64,000 nucleotides of DNA from Rickettsiella endosymbiont of Miltochrista miniata (GCF_964031245.1 NZ_OZ035017.1:1023402-1087401), one strand, 5' to 3'. Shown: positions 27,013 through 37,194, counted from the stretch's first letter. The notes: generated by a model from the letters alone, not told the origin. Numbers and translations are program-made.

Positions 27013-28326
27013 CTATAATAACCAGCGCCGTATATCCGACAAACAGGCCGTCAAATGCATAATAAAACGAGCTCCTTCCGCACCATCGATCACACGATGA
27101 TCATACGATAAAGATAAAGGTAACATTAAGCGCGGAACGAACTCGCCGTCTTGATAAACGGGTTTAAACTGCGCCTTGGATACACCTAAAATGGCGACAT
27201 CCGGTACATTCACGATAGGCGTAAATGCCGTACCACCGATACCACCTAAACTTGAAATGGTGAATGAACTACCTTGTAAATCAGCACCTGTCAGTTGTTT
27301 GGCACGTGCTTTTTGACTGACCGTTCCCAATTCTTGCGCTAATTCTAAAAGACTTTTTTTATCCACATCACGTATCACCGGAACCACTAAACCTTCGGGT
27401 GTATCAACAGCAATCCCAATATGATAATATTTTTTTAAAATCAATTCCTCACCGTCGGCCGACAAAGAGGCATTAAACGACGGAAATGCTTTTAAACTGG
27501 TTACCACTGCCTTCATAATAAAAACTAACGGCGTTAATTTAATATTCTGTTTGGCAGCAAACCCTGCTTGTGCTTTGCGAAAAACTTCTAGTTCGGTGAT
27601 ATCTGCATCGTTAAATTGCGTGACATGCGGCACCAACAACCAGTTACGATGTAAATATTGCGCAGTTAATTTTTTAATTCGAGATAAAGCCTGCTTTTCT
27701 GTTTTGCCGAATTGATTAAAATCAATCTCCGGCGCCGAGGGTAAACCCATTTGGCCATGAGCACTTTGACTGAGATGTGCTTTAACAAATTTTTGTAAAT
27801 CTTCCTTAATGATGCGACCTTTTTGTCCGGTACCGGTAATTTTATTCAGATCGAGTCCAAACTCTCGCGCTAAACGTCGAACTCCAGGACCGGCATGAAT
27901 ATCTTCTTGATCTTCATCATTTTCTTCATCACCTTCATCTTTCAATTCTGCCGATCGAGAAGAAATTTCTACCTTGGTTAATTCTGGCGCAGGCGTGGTA
28001 GCACTTGCATCTGGGATGGATTTTTTTTCTGCACTCGCTGAAGCAGCAGAAGTAGTCTGTGATTTTTCATCGCTAGCATTTGATTCGGTTGTTTCTAAAA
28101 TAGCAATCAAATCACCTTTAGAAACTTTATCACCCACTTTAACTTTTAATTCTTTCAGCTTTCCGGCTAAAGGCGAAGGAATATCCATCGATGCTTTATC
28201 ACTTTCTAAGGTAATTAAGGCATCTTCTACATCGATTACTTGGCCCACTGTAACGGGTATTTCAATAATAGCCGCCGCGGTCACATTACCTAAATCTGGA
28301 ACATAGATTTCTTTTAAACTAGACAA
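27013..28326 (-). CDS. aceF: Dihydrolipoamide acetyltransferase (E2 of pyruvate dehydrogenase)
   Basis: Core of the pyruvate dehydrogenase complex; passes acetyl groups from E1 to CoA. 437 residues with a single lipoyl domain (lysine in TLESDKASMDIP), an Ala/Ser/Glu/Asp-rich linker, the E1/E3-binding domain (GPGVRRLAREFGLDLNKITG) and the catalytic domain ending with SYDHRVIDGAEGARF. E. coli AceF has three lipoyl domains; one is common elsewhere. Start is TTG 28326 with AGAGGAG seven bases upstream. A family A repeat separates it from aceE. Confidence 0.95.
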   Translation of the reverse strand: MSSLKEIYVPDLGNVTAAAIIEIPVTVGQVIDVEDALITLESDKASMDIPSPLAGKLKELKVKVGDKVSKGDLIAILETTESNASDEKSQTTSAASASAEKKSIPDASATTPAPELTKVEISSRSAELKDEGDEENDEDQEDIHAGPGVRRLAREFGLDLNKITGTGQKGRIIKEDLQKFVKAHLSQSAHGQMGLPSAPEIDFNQFGKTEKQALSRIKKLTAQYLHRNWLLVPHVTQFNDADITELEVFRKAQAGFAAKQNIKLTPLVFIMKAVVTSLKAFPSFNASLSADGEELILKKYYHIGIAVDTPEGLVVPVIRDVDKKSLLELAQELGTVSQKARAKQLTGADLQGSSFTISSLGGIGGTAFTPIVNVPDVAILGVSKAQFKPVYQDGEFVPRLMLPLSLSYDHRVIDGAEGARFIMHLTACLSDIRRWLL

Positions 28327-28339
28327 ACGTTTTCTCCTC

Positions 28340-28421
28340 TTTTGTCATTGCGAGCACGAAAGTATTGGTCGTCATTGCGAGCGCGTAGCGCGCGGCAATC
28401 TACATTCGCTCGCCATGATGG
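28340..28421. repeat. Dispersed repeat family A between aceE and aceF
   Basis: TGTCATTGCGAGCACGAAAG, CGTCATTGCGAGCGCGTAGCGCGCGGCAATC and inverted end GCTCGCCATGATGG in the 110-bp aceE-aceF gap. Confidence 0.82.
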
Positions 28422-28436
28422 GTATACACATAAACA

Positions 28437-31100
28437 TTAAATGGTAAAAGGATTAGGTTTTTTAGGATCGATAGCATATTTTTCAAACGCCTGTTCGATC
28501 TCAACAGGAGTCACTAAACCCTCTGTCATTAATGCATGTAAACTGGCGATGACGATATAATAGCGATTTACTTCAAAAAATTGACGTAATTGCTCGCGTG
28601 TATCACTACGTCCATAACCATCCGTTCCGAGCACCACATAAGGTGCTTTAACAAATCCGCGAATTTGGTCGGCATTTAAACGGATATAATCAGTAGCTGC
28701 AATCACCGGGCCTAATCGATTCTGTAAACATTGTGACACATAACTTTGTTGCTCGGTTTTATCAGGATGTAATAAATTTTCTCGCTCAACACTTAACGCT
28801 TGTTTACGTAATTCTGAAAAACTTGTCACACTCCAAATATCCGCCGTCACGCCAAAATCTGTTTTTAATAATTCCGCAGCGGCTATCACTTCATTTAATA
28901 TCGTACCTGAACCTAATAATTGTACGTGTCGTTTACTAGGTTTAGTTTCGGATAAACAATACATTCCCTTAAGGATGCCTTCTTTATTAACTTCGCTTAA
29001 GGCAGGATGCGCATAGTTTTCATTCATTAAGGTCAGGTAATAAAATACATTTTCTTGATTTTGCATCATACGACGCAAACCATCTTGAATAATGACCGCT
29101 AATTCATAACCAAAACAAGGATCATAAGCCACACAATTAGGCACTACCGAAAAAAATAACAGATTATGTCCGTCTTGATGTTGTAAACCTTCACCCGCTA
29201 AGGTTGTTCTGCCCGCTGTTGCGCCCAAAACAAATCCACGCGCTTGCATATCACCCGCGGCCCAAACAAAATCACCCACGCGTTGATAACCAAACATCGA
29301 GTAATAAATATAAAAAGGAATCATGCTTAAATTATTCGTACTATAAGAAGTGGCAGCCGCCATCCACGAACAAAATGCGCCGCCTTCATTAATTCCTTCT
29401 TCGAGTAATTGACCTTTCTTATCTTCACGGTAATACATTAATTGACCGGCATCGACCGGATCATACAGTTGGCCTACGGGAGAATAAATACCGATTTGAC
29501 GGAATAATCCTTCCATACCAAACGTACGTGATTCATCGGGTACTATCGGCACAATACGCGGACCTAAGGTTTTATCTTTTAACAGATGACGCAAAATTTC
29601 CACAAATATCATCGTCGTAGAGATTTCTCGCCCTTTAGAACCTTGTAATATATTATCAAAATTGCTTAATGGCGGCGCCGCTAAACTTTCGTCAGAATGT
29701 GTACGACGCGCGGGTAAATAGCCGCCAAGTTTTTTACGCTGTTGTTTTAAATAGTTAATTTCTGGACTTTTTTCATCTGGACGATAAAAACTTAAATTTT
29801 CAACCTCAGCATCAGTCATCGACAGTTTAAAGCGATCGCGAAACGCAAGTAATTGTTCTTGCGTCATCTTTTTTTGTTGATGCGTGATATTTTGACCTTC
29901 GCCGGCTGTGCCCATACCATAACCTTTGATGGTTTTTGCTAAAATAACCGTGGGTTGGCCTTTATGTTCGACGGCGGCTTTATAAGCGGCATAAACTTTT
30001 TTAATATCATGACCGCCGCGCTTTAAAAGCCAAAGTTGTTCATCACTCATATCGGCAACCATCGCTTTTAATTCTGGATATTTCGCAAAAAAATGTTCAC
30101 GAATATAAGCACCATCTTTAGCACGAAAGTTTTGATATTCACCATCAATGGTTTCCATCATTAATTGAGGTAATAAGCCTTGTTTATCTTTTTTAAATAA
30201 CGGATCCCAAGCGCTACCCCATAACACTTTATTCACATTCCAACCTGAACCGCGAAATACACCTTCTAATTCTTGGACTATCTTGCCATTGCCACGTACC
30301 GGCCCATCCAGTCGTTGTAGATTACAATTAACAACAAAAATTAGATTATCCAATTTTTCTCGTGCAGCAATACAAAGTGCTCCGAGCGATTCGGGTTCAT
30401 CCATTTCTCCATCGCCACAAAACATCCACACTTTTCTATCATGGTTGTCTAAGAGACCACGATTTTGTAAATATTTCAAAAAACGGGCTTGATAAATGGC
30501 CTGCATCGGACCTAAGCCCATAGAAACGGTGGGAAACTGCCAAAATTCTGGCATTAGCCAGGGATGAGGATAAGAAGAAAGACCTTTTCCGCCGATTTCT
30601 TGGCGAAAATGTGCTAGTTGCTGTTTTGTTAAACGTCCTTCCAAAAAGGCACGCGCATAAATACCCGGTGAAGAATGTCCCTGGATGTACAATAAATCGC
30701 CAGGATGTTCAGCATTAGCGGCATGAAAAAAATGATTAAAGCCAACCTCATACAGCGTCGCCGCCGAAGCATAGGTCGCTATGTGTCCACCTAGCTCAGA
30801 AGAAATTTTACCTGCTTGTAAGACCATCATTACCGCGTTCCAACGAATTAAAGCGGCAATCCGTTTCTCTAGCTTTTCATCCCCAGGAAAAGCGGGCTCT
30901 AACTCAACAGGAATGGTATTTACATAGGGTGTGAGACCAGCCGTTATATCTAAACCCCGTTGGCGGGCCTTATTGATAAGCTGTTGGATAAGAAATTGCG
31001 CCCTATCTGCACCTTCAAACTTCAATACAGATGAAAGTGCATCTATCCACTCTTTAGTTTCAAGCGGATCCTTATCGACATAAGGGGTTTGCTGTGTCAT
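28437..31100 (-). CDS. aceE: Pyruvate dehydrogenase E1 component (homodimeric)
   Basis: Thiamine-diphosphate enzyme that decarboxylates pyruvate and acetylates E2 lipoyl groups. 887 residues, exactly the E. coli size class. The ThDP motif is CGDGEMDEPES ... VVNCN; GHSSPGIYARAFLEGRL and GEGLQHQDGHN are family hallmarks. Upstream is ampE rather than pdhR, so the usual PdhR repressor is not encoded beside the operon. Transcription runs aceE-aceF-lpd. Confidence 0.96.
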   Translation of the reverse strand: MTQQTPYVDKDPLETKEWIDALSSVLKFEGADRAQFLIQQLINKARQRGLDITAGLTPYVNTIPVELEPAFPGDEKLEKRIAALIRWNAVMMVLQAGKISSELGGHIATYASAATLYEVGFNHFFHAANAEHPGDLLYIQGHSSPGIYARAFLEGRLTKQQLAHFRQEIGGKGLSSYPHPWLMPEFWQFPTVSMGLGPMQAIYQARFLKYLQNRGLLDNHDRKVWMFCGDGEMDEPESLGALCIAAREKLDNLIFVVNCNLQRLDGPVRGNGKIVQELEGVFRGSGWNVNKVLWGSAWDPLFKKDKQGLLPQLMMETIDGEYQNFRAKDGAYIREHFFAKYPELKAMVADMSDEQLWLLKRGGHDIKKVYAAYKAAVEHKGQPTVILAKTIKGYGMGTAGEGQNITHQQKKMTQEQLLAFRDRFKLSMTDAEVENLSFYRPDEKSPEINYLKQQRKKLGGYLPARRTHSDESLAAPPLSNFDNILQGSKGREISTTMIFVEILRHLLKDKTLGPRIVPIVPDESRTFGMEGLFRQIGIYSPVGQLYDPVDAGQLMYYREDKKGQLLEEGINEGGAFCSWMAAATSYSTNNLSMIPFYIYYSMFGYQRVGDFVWAAGDMQARGFVLGATAGRTTLAGEGLQHQDGHNLLFFSVVPNCVAYDPCFGYELAVIIQDGLRRMMQNQENVFYYLTLMNENYAHPALSEVNKEGILKGMYCLSETKPSKRHVQLLGSGTILNEVIAAAELLKTDFGVTADIWSVTSFSELRKQALSVERENLLHPDKTEQQSYVSQCLQNRLGPVIAATDYIRLNADQIRGFVKAPYVVLGTDGYGRSDTREQLRQFFEVNRYYIVIASLHALMTEGLVTPVEIEQAFEKYAIDPKKPNPFTI

Positions 31101-31168
31101 AGGAGGCTTACCTTTAGAAATTCTTTTAATAATTGATTGTTATTTAAACTAATTATTTAGTGAGCCAA

Positions 31169-31912
31169 TTATAACAGCACACCCAGTGTCACGGCGAATA
31201 CGATAATTAAAAAAAGGATTAAATCACGGTCTATGAGCTTTAAAGCGGAACCATAGTTTTCATTAGTAAACTCAGTCGTTTCATCGAGTCCTAATGCGAT
31301 ACGTCCACTTTTTTCAATCAGTTCGCGATTAAATGAAACATCTTTTAGTAAATAATCTAAACAAAATTGACTGGTTTGCACAAAATTACCCGCTAAGGCG
31401 AACAATATCGAAAATAAACGCACGGGCAACCAATCCAACAACGCTCGAATTTGTTGCGCTGACTTCCCTAAAGCGGGATAACTGGCATGAATATGAGCAG
31501 AACGTTCAACTAAACGATAGACCAATGCCGCGATCGGGCCTAATAAAGCCATCCAAAAAATCACTGCGAACAAAGACTCATTGGCTTGCCAAAATATCGG
31601 CTGATGTATTTTCTTAGTATCAAAAATATTGATAGGGCCCAAACAATAAAAAAGCACTACAGCGCCAATTAAAAAAGCTAATAAACCTTGAATAAAAGCG
31701 GCACTTAAAAAATAAATCACTGCTGCAGGTATCACTATAGGCAATACAACTAATATTAAAGGAATAAAATATTGCTGTGCCCATGTAATATTTTTAGTCA
31801 TGTCATTAATTTTGCTGACATATTGTTCAAACCAATTAAAACGAGCTAAAAAGTTACCTCGATGTAAGAAACGTTCCAGTCCTAAGCACAGTAACAATGT
31901 AATAAATGTCAT
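31169..31912 (-). CDS. ampE: AmpE-like inner-membrane protein
   Basis: 247 residues with about four to five membrane helices and the AmpE/CobD-like central segment (FWQANESLFAVIFWMALLGPIAALVYRL). In enterobacteria ampE lies in the ampDE-aroP-pdhR-aceEF region, so its place directly upstream of aceE fits conserved gene order. In E. coli it is linked to beta-lactamase signalling, but the molecular role is unclear. GGAGGAAG lies seven bases before ATG 31912. Confidence 0.8.
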   Translation of the reverse strand: MTFITLLLCLGLERFLHRGNFLARFNWFEQYVSKINDMTKNITWAQQYFIPLILVVLPIVIPAAVIYFLSAAFIQGLLAFLIGAVVLFYCLGPINIFDTKKIHQPIFWQANESLFAVIFWMALLGPIAALVYRLVERSAHIHASYPALGKSAQQIRALLDWLPVRLFSILFALAGNFVQTSQFCLDYLLKDVSFNRELIEKSGRIALGLDETTEFTNENYGSALKLIDRDLILFLIIVFAVTLGVLL

Positions 31913-32011
31913 GATCTTCCTCCGGGCGTCCAGCCCTAATGTTTAAAAATTATTGTTTTATACTCTTCGCATTGAGTATATATTATTTCAGCACAGTACA
32001 AAAAATAATGA

Positions 32012-32117
32012 GCCCGTCATGGCGAGGCCGAAACGTCAGTGAGGCCGTGGCCATCCATGGATTGCCACGCACCTACGGTGCTCGCAATGACGATTAATAT
32101 TTTTCGCGCTCATGACG
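32012..32117. repeat. Dispersed repeat family A, inverse orientation
   Basis: CCGTCATGGCGAGGCCGAAA, then TCAGTGAGGCCGTGGCCATCC, ATGGATTGCCACGCACC, GGTGCTCGCAATGACGA and CGCTCATGACG. A short family B end (TATACTCTTCGCATTGAG) precedes it near 31960. Confidence 0.82.
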
Positions 32118-32174
32118 AAAAATGCTTTGTTAAGGCTGAAACCAAAATATGAGTATATATTAAAAAAACCTAGT

Positions 32175-33347
32175 TTAGTCTACTCGCATCTTTTCATTCA
32201 AGGCCAAAGGTGTAGGATAACGTAATACCACCCAATAAGATGAGCCCACAAATGTCAAAATAGTGACCGCTTGGATCAGATAATTGGCTTTACTGCCGAT
32301 TAAGGCAGGGGTTGTTTCAGCGGCCAAATAAGCAATCAATAAAGAAAATTCGCTGGCTTGTCCTAAACGTATGCCCACTTCGCGGGCTATATATTTTTTT
32401 TCACCCGACATTTGCAATAGTACCTGAAACAACCAAGGTTTGATTAATAATACCAGCGCCGCTAATAAAAAGGCGGGTATAAATACCATCGGTAAATAAT
32501 GCAAATCAAAACTCGCACCTATAGCAAAGAAAAACATAATTAAACAAAAATCGCGCAATGGTTTTAAATTATCGGCAATGAAAACTGCAATCGGCCCTTC
32601 TGCTATCGATACACCGGCTAAAAAAGCACCTATTTCTGCCGATAAACCTAATGCGCGGGACAATTCTGCTAACCCTAAACACCAACCTAATGCCACTAAA
32701 AAAAGATATTCTTGCACGCGATCAAAACGAACAAACAATTTACTAATGAAATAACGTTGTACGACAAAAGCAAAAACCAATAACAAAGGAAAGGTAATTA
32801 AGGTTAAACCGAGATCAGCTAATTTGGAACCGGTCATATGTGCACCGTGTAAGAATAATAACATTCCAATAGCTAATAAGTCTTGCAGTAACAACACGCT
32901 GATCATCGTTTCACCAATCGGTTTATGATGCAACGCCAAGGTGGGCAATAACTTAAGACCGATGATGGTACTCGAAAAAATTAAACTAGCGCCTATTAAT
33001 AAACTTTCTAAGAGCGTGAAACTAAATAAATAACCGACTGCAAAACCTATTGTAGTAAATAAAGCACTGAAAACTAAGGTCACTATGGCAGTTTTACGTA
33101 AGCTGCGATAAAACTCTTGGGGTGTTAAATCTAAACCCACTAAAAATAACAAAAAGATAATGCCGACATCGCCAATGCCGCGCGCCAAACTTATGTTAGG
33201 TACTAACTTTAGACAACTAGGACCTAATATCAAACCTAATAAAATATAAGCGACTAATAAAGATTGACGAGTATATAGGGCTATCGTCGCTAATACAGCA
33301 GCGCCAGTAAAAATGACAAAAATAGAAAAGACAAAATTGTGATCCAT
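32175..33347 (-). CDS. Kef-type (CPA2) cation/proton antiporter, membrane domain only
   Basis: 390 residues with about 11-12 membrane helices. LGLILGPSCLKLVP, VGIIFLLFLVGLDLTP and LLLQDLLAIGMLLF place it in the KefB/KefC/YbaL family of monovalent cation:H+ antiporters. It lacks the C-terminal TrkA-N/RCK domain found in KefC (about 600 residues), so ligand gating must differ. ATG 33347 shares its A with the putA stop codon (TAATG) and GGAGG lies four bases upstream, inside the putA end, so translation is coupled to putA. Confidence 0.88.
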   Translation of the reverse strand: MDHNFVFSIFVIFTGAAVLATIALYTRQSLLVAYILLGLILGPSCLKLVPNISLARGIGDVGIIFLLFLVGLDLTPQEFYRSLRKTAIVTLVFSALFTTIGFAVGYLFSFTLLESLLIGASLIFSSTIIGLKLLPTLALHHKPIGETMISVLLLQDLLAIGMLLFLHGAHMTGSKLADLGLTLITFPLLLVFAFVVQRYFISKLFVRFDRVQEYLFLVALGWCLGLAELSRALGLSAEIGAFLAGVSIAEGPIAVFIADNLKPLRDFCLIMFFFAIGASFDLHYLPMVFIPAFLLAALVLLIKPWLFQVLLQMSGEKKYIAREVGIRLGQASEFSLLIAYLAAETTPALIGSKANYLIQAVTILTFVGSSYWVVLRYPTPLALNEKMRVD

Positions 33348-36300
33348 TATTCCTCCAGGCAAAGCAAAGAGGCATTACCTCCAGCCGCCGTCGTGTTGAT
33401 GGACAATGAGCGCTCTAAGCAAAGACGAGGTAAATAATGCGGTCCGCCTGCTTTAGGTCCCGTTCCAGAAAGACCTTCACCACCAAAAGGTTGTACACCC
33501 ACCACCGCGCCTATCATAGAACGATTAACATATTGATTTCCAACATGCACCTGTCGTGAAATCGTATCGACGGTATGTTGAATGCGACTTTGTATACCTA
33601 AGGTCAAACCATATCCGGTATGATTGATAGCATGGATCACGTGTTCACGATCTTTAGCGGCATAACGAATCACATGCAAGATAGGACCAAAAACCTCGCG
33701 TTTTAAAAGATCTAAACTCGATAATTCAAATAGACTGGGGGCAAAGAAATTGGTTTGATCTAATCCACTCGGCAGCTTGCATTGATAGTGTAATTTAGCT
33801 TCTTGTGACATACGATCAAAATGTTCTTGTAAGGTCTGCTTGGCAGCGCTGTCGATCACGGGACCGACATCGGTAAATAAGTCGCTAGGATCACCTAATT
33901 TAAGCTCGGCCATCGCACCGCAGAGCATTTCAATTAAGGAGTCCGCCATTTCCTCTTGTACAAACAATACACGTAACGCCGAACAACGTTGTCCAGCACT
34001 ACCAAAAGCCGAATTCAATACGTCAACCACCACTTGTTCCTTAAGCGCTGAAGTATCGACGATCATGGCGTTCTGTCCACCCGTCTCTGCAATGAAAGGT
34101 AAAATTCCACCCTCACGATTTGCCAAACCTTGATTGATTTCACGTGCTGTTTCAGTTGAACCCGTAAATACGATTCCTTTAATGCGCGGATCGAAGGTTA
34201 TTTTTGGTCCGATGACCGCACCACTGGCGGGTAAAAGCTGTAGTACATCACCTGGAATCCCCGCTTCATGTAAGAGTTGTACCGCTGCGGTTGCGATTAA
34301 CGGTGTTTGACTCGCAGGCTTAGCAATAACGGTATTACCCGTCACTAAAGCAGCCGTCACTTGACCAATAAAAATCGCTAAAGGAAAATTCCAGGGACTA
34401 ATACAGGCAATAACACCCCGACCTTGAAAACTTAACCAATTTTCCTCACCCGTCGGACCAGGCAATAATTGTGGCATTAAATCTAAGCGGGCGCGCATGG
34501 CGTAATAACGACAAAAATCAACCGCCTCTCGGACTTCAGCGAGTGCATCATTGAGTGTTTTGCCACCCTCTTTGATCGCTAAGGCCATAAATTCACTCAA
34601 GCGTTGTTCAAAAAGATCGGCAGCACGTTCTAAGCAAGCCGCACGTGTCTCTATCGGTGTATTTGCCCAAGCAAAGTTTCTCTGATGGGCGTTGCTTATC
34701 GCCTGCTCTAATTGTTCGCTACTCGCTAAACTAACATGTCCAACAATTTGTTGTGGATTGGCCGGATTGCCGATAGCACGTGTTTTTTCGCCTGCTTCTA
34801 AAACACCATTAATTAAAGGTCCTGCGTTATAAGATTTTTTAGCGGCACTCTCTATTTCACTAGCAAGTGGTTCCCAAGTTTCGCTATCGGCAAAATCGAT
34901 ACCTCGAGAATTTTTCCGACCCGCTCCATAAATATCTCTCGGTAAAGGAATTTTAGGATGTGGAATCCTATCCAATTGATATAATTTTTGCACGGGATCT
35001 TCCAACATTTCTTCGATAGGAATGCTTGGATCTATAATACGATTCACAAATGATGTATTCGCACCATTTTCTAACAAACGTCTCACCAAATAAGCGAGTA
35101 GATCTTCATGCCCGCCGACAGGTGCATAAACCCGACAAGGAATATTAAGCTGTTTAGGACCTACGATATGATCGTACAAGGTATATCCCATACCATATAG
35201 ACATTGCATTTCAAAATCTCGATTCTTTCCGGCCAACTCGAGTACCGTCGCAAAGGTATAGGCATTATGTGTGGCAAACTGCGGATAGATATGTGCCGAG
35301 TGTGCCAACAATTTTTTTGCACAAGCAACAAAACAAACATCAGTTGCTGCTTTACGCGTAAACACTGGATAGGCTTGCAAACCTTTTATTTGTGCAGTTT
35401 TGATTTCGGTATCCCAATAAGCGCCTTTAATTAATCGTACCATCCAACGTTTATTTTGTTGTTTAGCCAAATCAACTAGCCAATCAATAACAAAAGGTGC
35501 GCGTTTTTGATAAGCCTGCACGGCCAAGCCAAATCCTTCCCAATGCGCTAAGTCAGGATCACAAAATACCGCACCAATAATATCTAAGGAAATATCCAAG
35601 CGATCCGCTTCTTCGGCATCGACGGTGAGTGAAATATTGTTAGCTTTGGCAGCTAATGTTAATGTTTTTAATTGCTTAATTAAAAAAGGAACGACGACTT
35701 CTTTTTTAGCAAATTCATAACGCGGGTGCAGCGCCGATAACTTGACTGAAATACCCGGTGCATCATTCAGTGACTTGCCTGATGCCGCCTTACCAATAGC
35801 AATGATGGCGGTTTGATAGGCTTGAAAATAACGTTCAGCATCCTTCTCGGTACGTGCCGCCTCACCTAACATATCATAAGAAAAACGATAACCCTTTGCT
35901 TCATAAGCTTTAGCTCGTTTTAATGCTTCATCAATTCCTTGACCCATCACAAATTGGCGCCCCAACATCTGCATGGCTTGCTTGACTGCTTTACGGATAA
36001 TAGGCGCGCTGGTTCTACCCACAAAGCGACGGAATACATTCGTTAAACCGCTGGTTTGATCCGACTGTAATAATTTCCCCGTTAATACTAAACCCCAGGT
36101 ACTGGCATTAACAAAAAAAGAAGCGCTTTGACCAAGATGCGAAGCCCAATCGGCGTTAGTAATTTTATCTTTTAATAAGGCATCGATGGTATCGCTGTCC
36201 GGTATACGTAATAGTGCTTCTGCCAGGCACATCAATGCAATCCCTTCCTCACTCGATAAATCATATTCGTATAAAAACGCGTCCAAGCCACCTTTCGATA

Positions 36301-36484
36301 AACGCTGCGCACGAACCTGCTCAATTAATTTAGCCGCACGTTGCGCAATTTTTTCGGTCACCTGACGAGGTAAAGCCGCTTGCTGCAATAACTGTTTAAC
36401 ACACGACGTTTCATCAGCATAATAAGCTTGTGCTATAGCCAATCTTAACGGATTTTTCTTAACTGATATTAAGGGAAACGACAT
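33347..36484 (-). CDS. putA: Bifunctional proline dehydrogenase / P5C dehydrogenase
   Basis: Oxidises proline to glutamate in two steps, feeding electrons to quinone and NAD+. 1045 residues: N-terminal arm, FAD-binding PRODH barrel (AEEADRLDISLDIIG, MVRLIKGAYWDTEIK, FATHNAYT) and C-terminal aldehyde dehydrogenase domain with catalytic Cys in FGSAGQRCSALR and Glu in AETGGQNAMIVD. The DNA-binding ribbon-helix-helix of E. coli PutA is absent, so this is the non-regulatory type. Amino acids are a main carbon source for Legionella and Coxiella, which suits a proline-oxidising enzyme. Confidence 0.96.
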   Translation of the reverse strand: MSFPLISVKKNPLRLAIAQAYYADETSCVKQLLQQAALPRQVTEKIAQRAAKLIEQVRAQRLSKGGLDAFLYEYDLSSEEGIALMCLAEALLRIPDSDTIDALLKDKITNADWASHLGQSASFFVNASTWGLVLTGKLLQSDQTSGLTNVFRRFVGRTSAPIIRKAVKQAMQMLGRQFVMGQGIDEALKRAKAYEAKGYRFSYDMLGEAARTEKDAERYFQAYQTAIIAIGKAASGKSLNDAPGISVKLSALHPRYEFAKKEVVVPFLIKQLKTLTLAAKANNISLTVDAEEADRLDISLDIIGAVFCDPDLAHWEGFGLAVQAYQKRAPFVIDWLVDLAKQQNKRWMVRLIKGAYWDTEIKTAQIKGLQAYPVFTRKAATDVCFVACAKKLLAHSAHIYPQFATHNAYTFATVLELAGKNRDFEMQCLYGMGYTLYDHIVGPKQLNIPCRVYAPVGGHEDLLAYLVRRLLENGANTSFVNRIIDPSIPIEEMLEDPVQKLYQLDRIPHPKIPLPRDIYGAGRKNSRGIDFADSETWEPLASEIESAAKKSYNAGPLINGVLEAGEKTRAIGNPANPQQIVGHVSLASSEQLEQAISNAHQRNFAWANTPIETRAACLERAADLFEQRLSEFMALAIKEGGKTLNDALAEVREAVDFCRYYAMRARLDLMPQLLPGPTGEENWLSFQGRGVIACISPWNFPLAIFIGQVTAALVTGNTVIAKPASQTPLIATAAVQLLHEAGIPGDVLQLLPASGAVIGPKITFDPRIKGIVFTGSTETAREINQGLANREGGILPFIAETGGQNAMIVDTSALKEQVVVDVLNSAFGSAGQRCSALRVLFVQEEMADSLIEMLCGAMAELKLGDPSDLFTDVGPVIDSAAKQTLQEHFDRMSQEAKLHYQCKLPSGLDQTNFFAPSLFELSSLDLLKREVFGPILHVIRYAAKDREHVIHAINHTGYGLTLGIQSRIQHTVDTISRQVHVGNQYVNRSMIGAVVGVQPFGGEGLSGTGPKAGGPHYLPRLCLERSLSINTTAAGGNASLLCLEE

Positions 36485-36589
36485 TATTTGCCTCTATATT
36501 AATTCCACAAATTATTTTTTTATATATTTCTAAAAGCATGAACCAACATTCTTTGCAGAATTATTCATGGTTGCCTTTTAAATGTTGTA

Positions 36590-36928
36590 CTAGTCGTACA
36601 TGAGTTCATCAAGCGGGGTTTGAGTAGTTGAGCCTCCATTTTGCATCAACTCACATAATACATCCGTAATACAAAGATAACGTAAAATATTTGGTGTGAC
36701 TTCATCAAAATTTGCTTTCACGCCTAGCAAAGATTGTTCTATCTCATCAAAACTAACACCAATTCCATAGCCTAAACAAAGCGAACATAGTTGATCAGCT
36801 CGACGAGCAATAGCAGGCAACAACCCCACTTCAGAAAAAACCTCATCATAGGTAATGGGTCTACCCTTTAAAGTAAAATTGGCCCGTAAGGCCTTGGCAA
36901 TGGAATGTAATGCTTTTTTTAATTCCAT
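36590..36928 (-). CDS. icmS: Dot/Icm secretion chaperone IcmS
   Basis: Small acidic chaperone that, with IcmW, delivers a subset of effectors to the type IVB secretion coupling complex. 112 residues from ATG 36928; AGGAG lies eight bases upstream, inside the icmT end. The segment YDEVFSEVGLLPAIARRADQ followed by LCSLCLGYGIGVSFDE, and the ending TPLDELMYD, match IcmS of Legionella closely as I remember it. icmT is directly upstream as in Legionella. Here no icmQ or icmP follows; putA is the next gene. Confidence 0.92.
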   Translation of the reverse strand: MELKKALHSIAKALRANFTLKGRPITYDEVFSEVGLLPAIARRADQLCSLCLGYGIGVSFDEIEQSLLGVKANFDEVTPNILRYLCITDVLCELMQNGGSTTQTPLDELMYD

Positions 36929-36933
36929 AGGGT

Positions 36934-37194
36934 CTACTCCTTCCACCATGGAATAGCTATCTTACGCGGCCCAGCCAATACCGTACGCAACCAACGTAAA
37001 AAAACCGTAACCGAAAAACCATAGCGCTCTAATAAGCCAAAAAAGGCCATGGCCAGTAACGCCAATACAAAGCTCCAAACGCGAATATGTAACAAAAATA
37101 AGAGTAATGGGAAAGCCGCACGCGCATCGATTAAAAAAAATCGAGGTATGCGCGCTGAATCACGCCAATGTGCTGCTGTAGGAACCCGTGCCAT
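36934..37194 (-). CDS. icmT: Dot/Icm protein IcmT
   Basis: 86 residues, the Legionella IcmT length. Small inner-membrane protein needed for Dot/Icm function and pore formation. HWRDSARIPRFFLIDARAAF, two hydrophobic segments (~25-60), and GLLERYGFSVTVFLRWLR then AGPRKIAIPWW are hallmark IcmT features. It is first in a two-gene operon with icmS, whose ribosome site overlaps the icmT end. The upstream 264 bp reach to tRNA-Phe on the opposite strand. Confidence 0.93.
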   Translation of the reverse strand: MARVPTAAHWRDSARIPRFFLIDARAAFPLLLFLLHIRVWSFVLALLAMAFFGLLERYGFSVTVFLRWLRTVLAGPRKIAIPWWKE

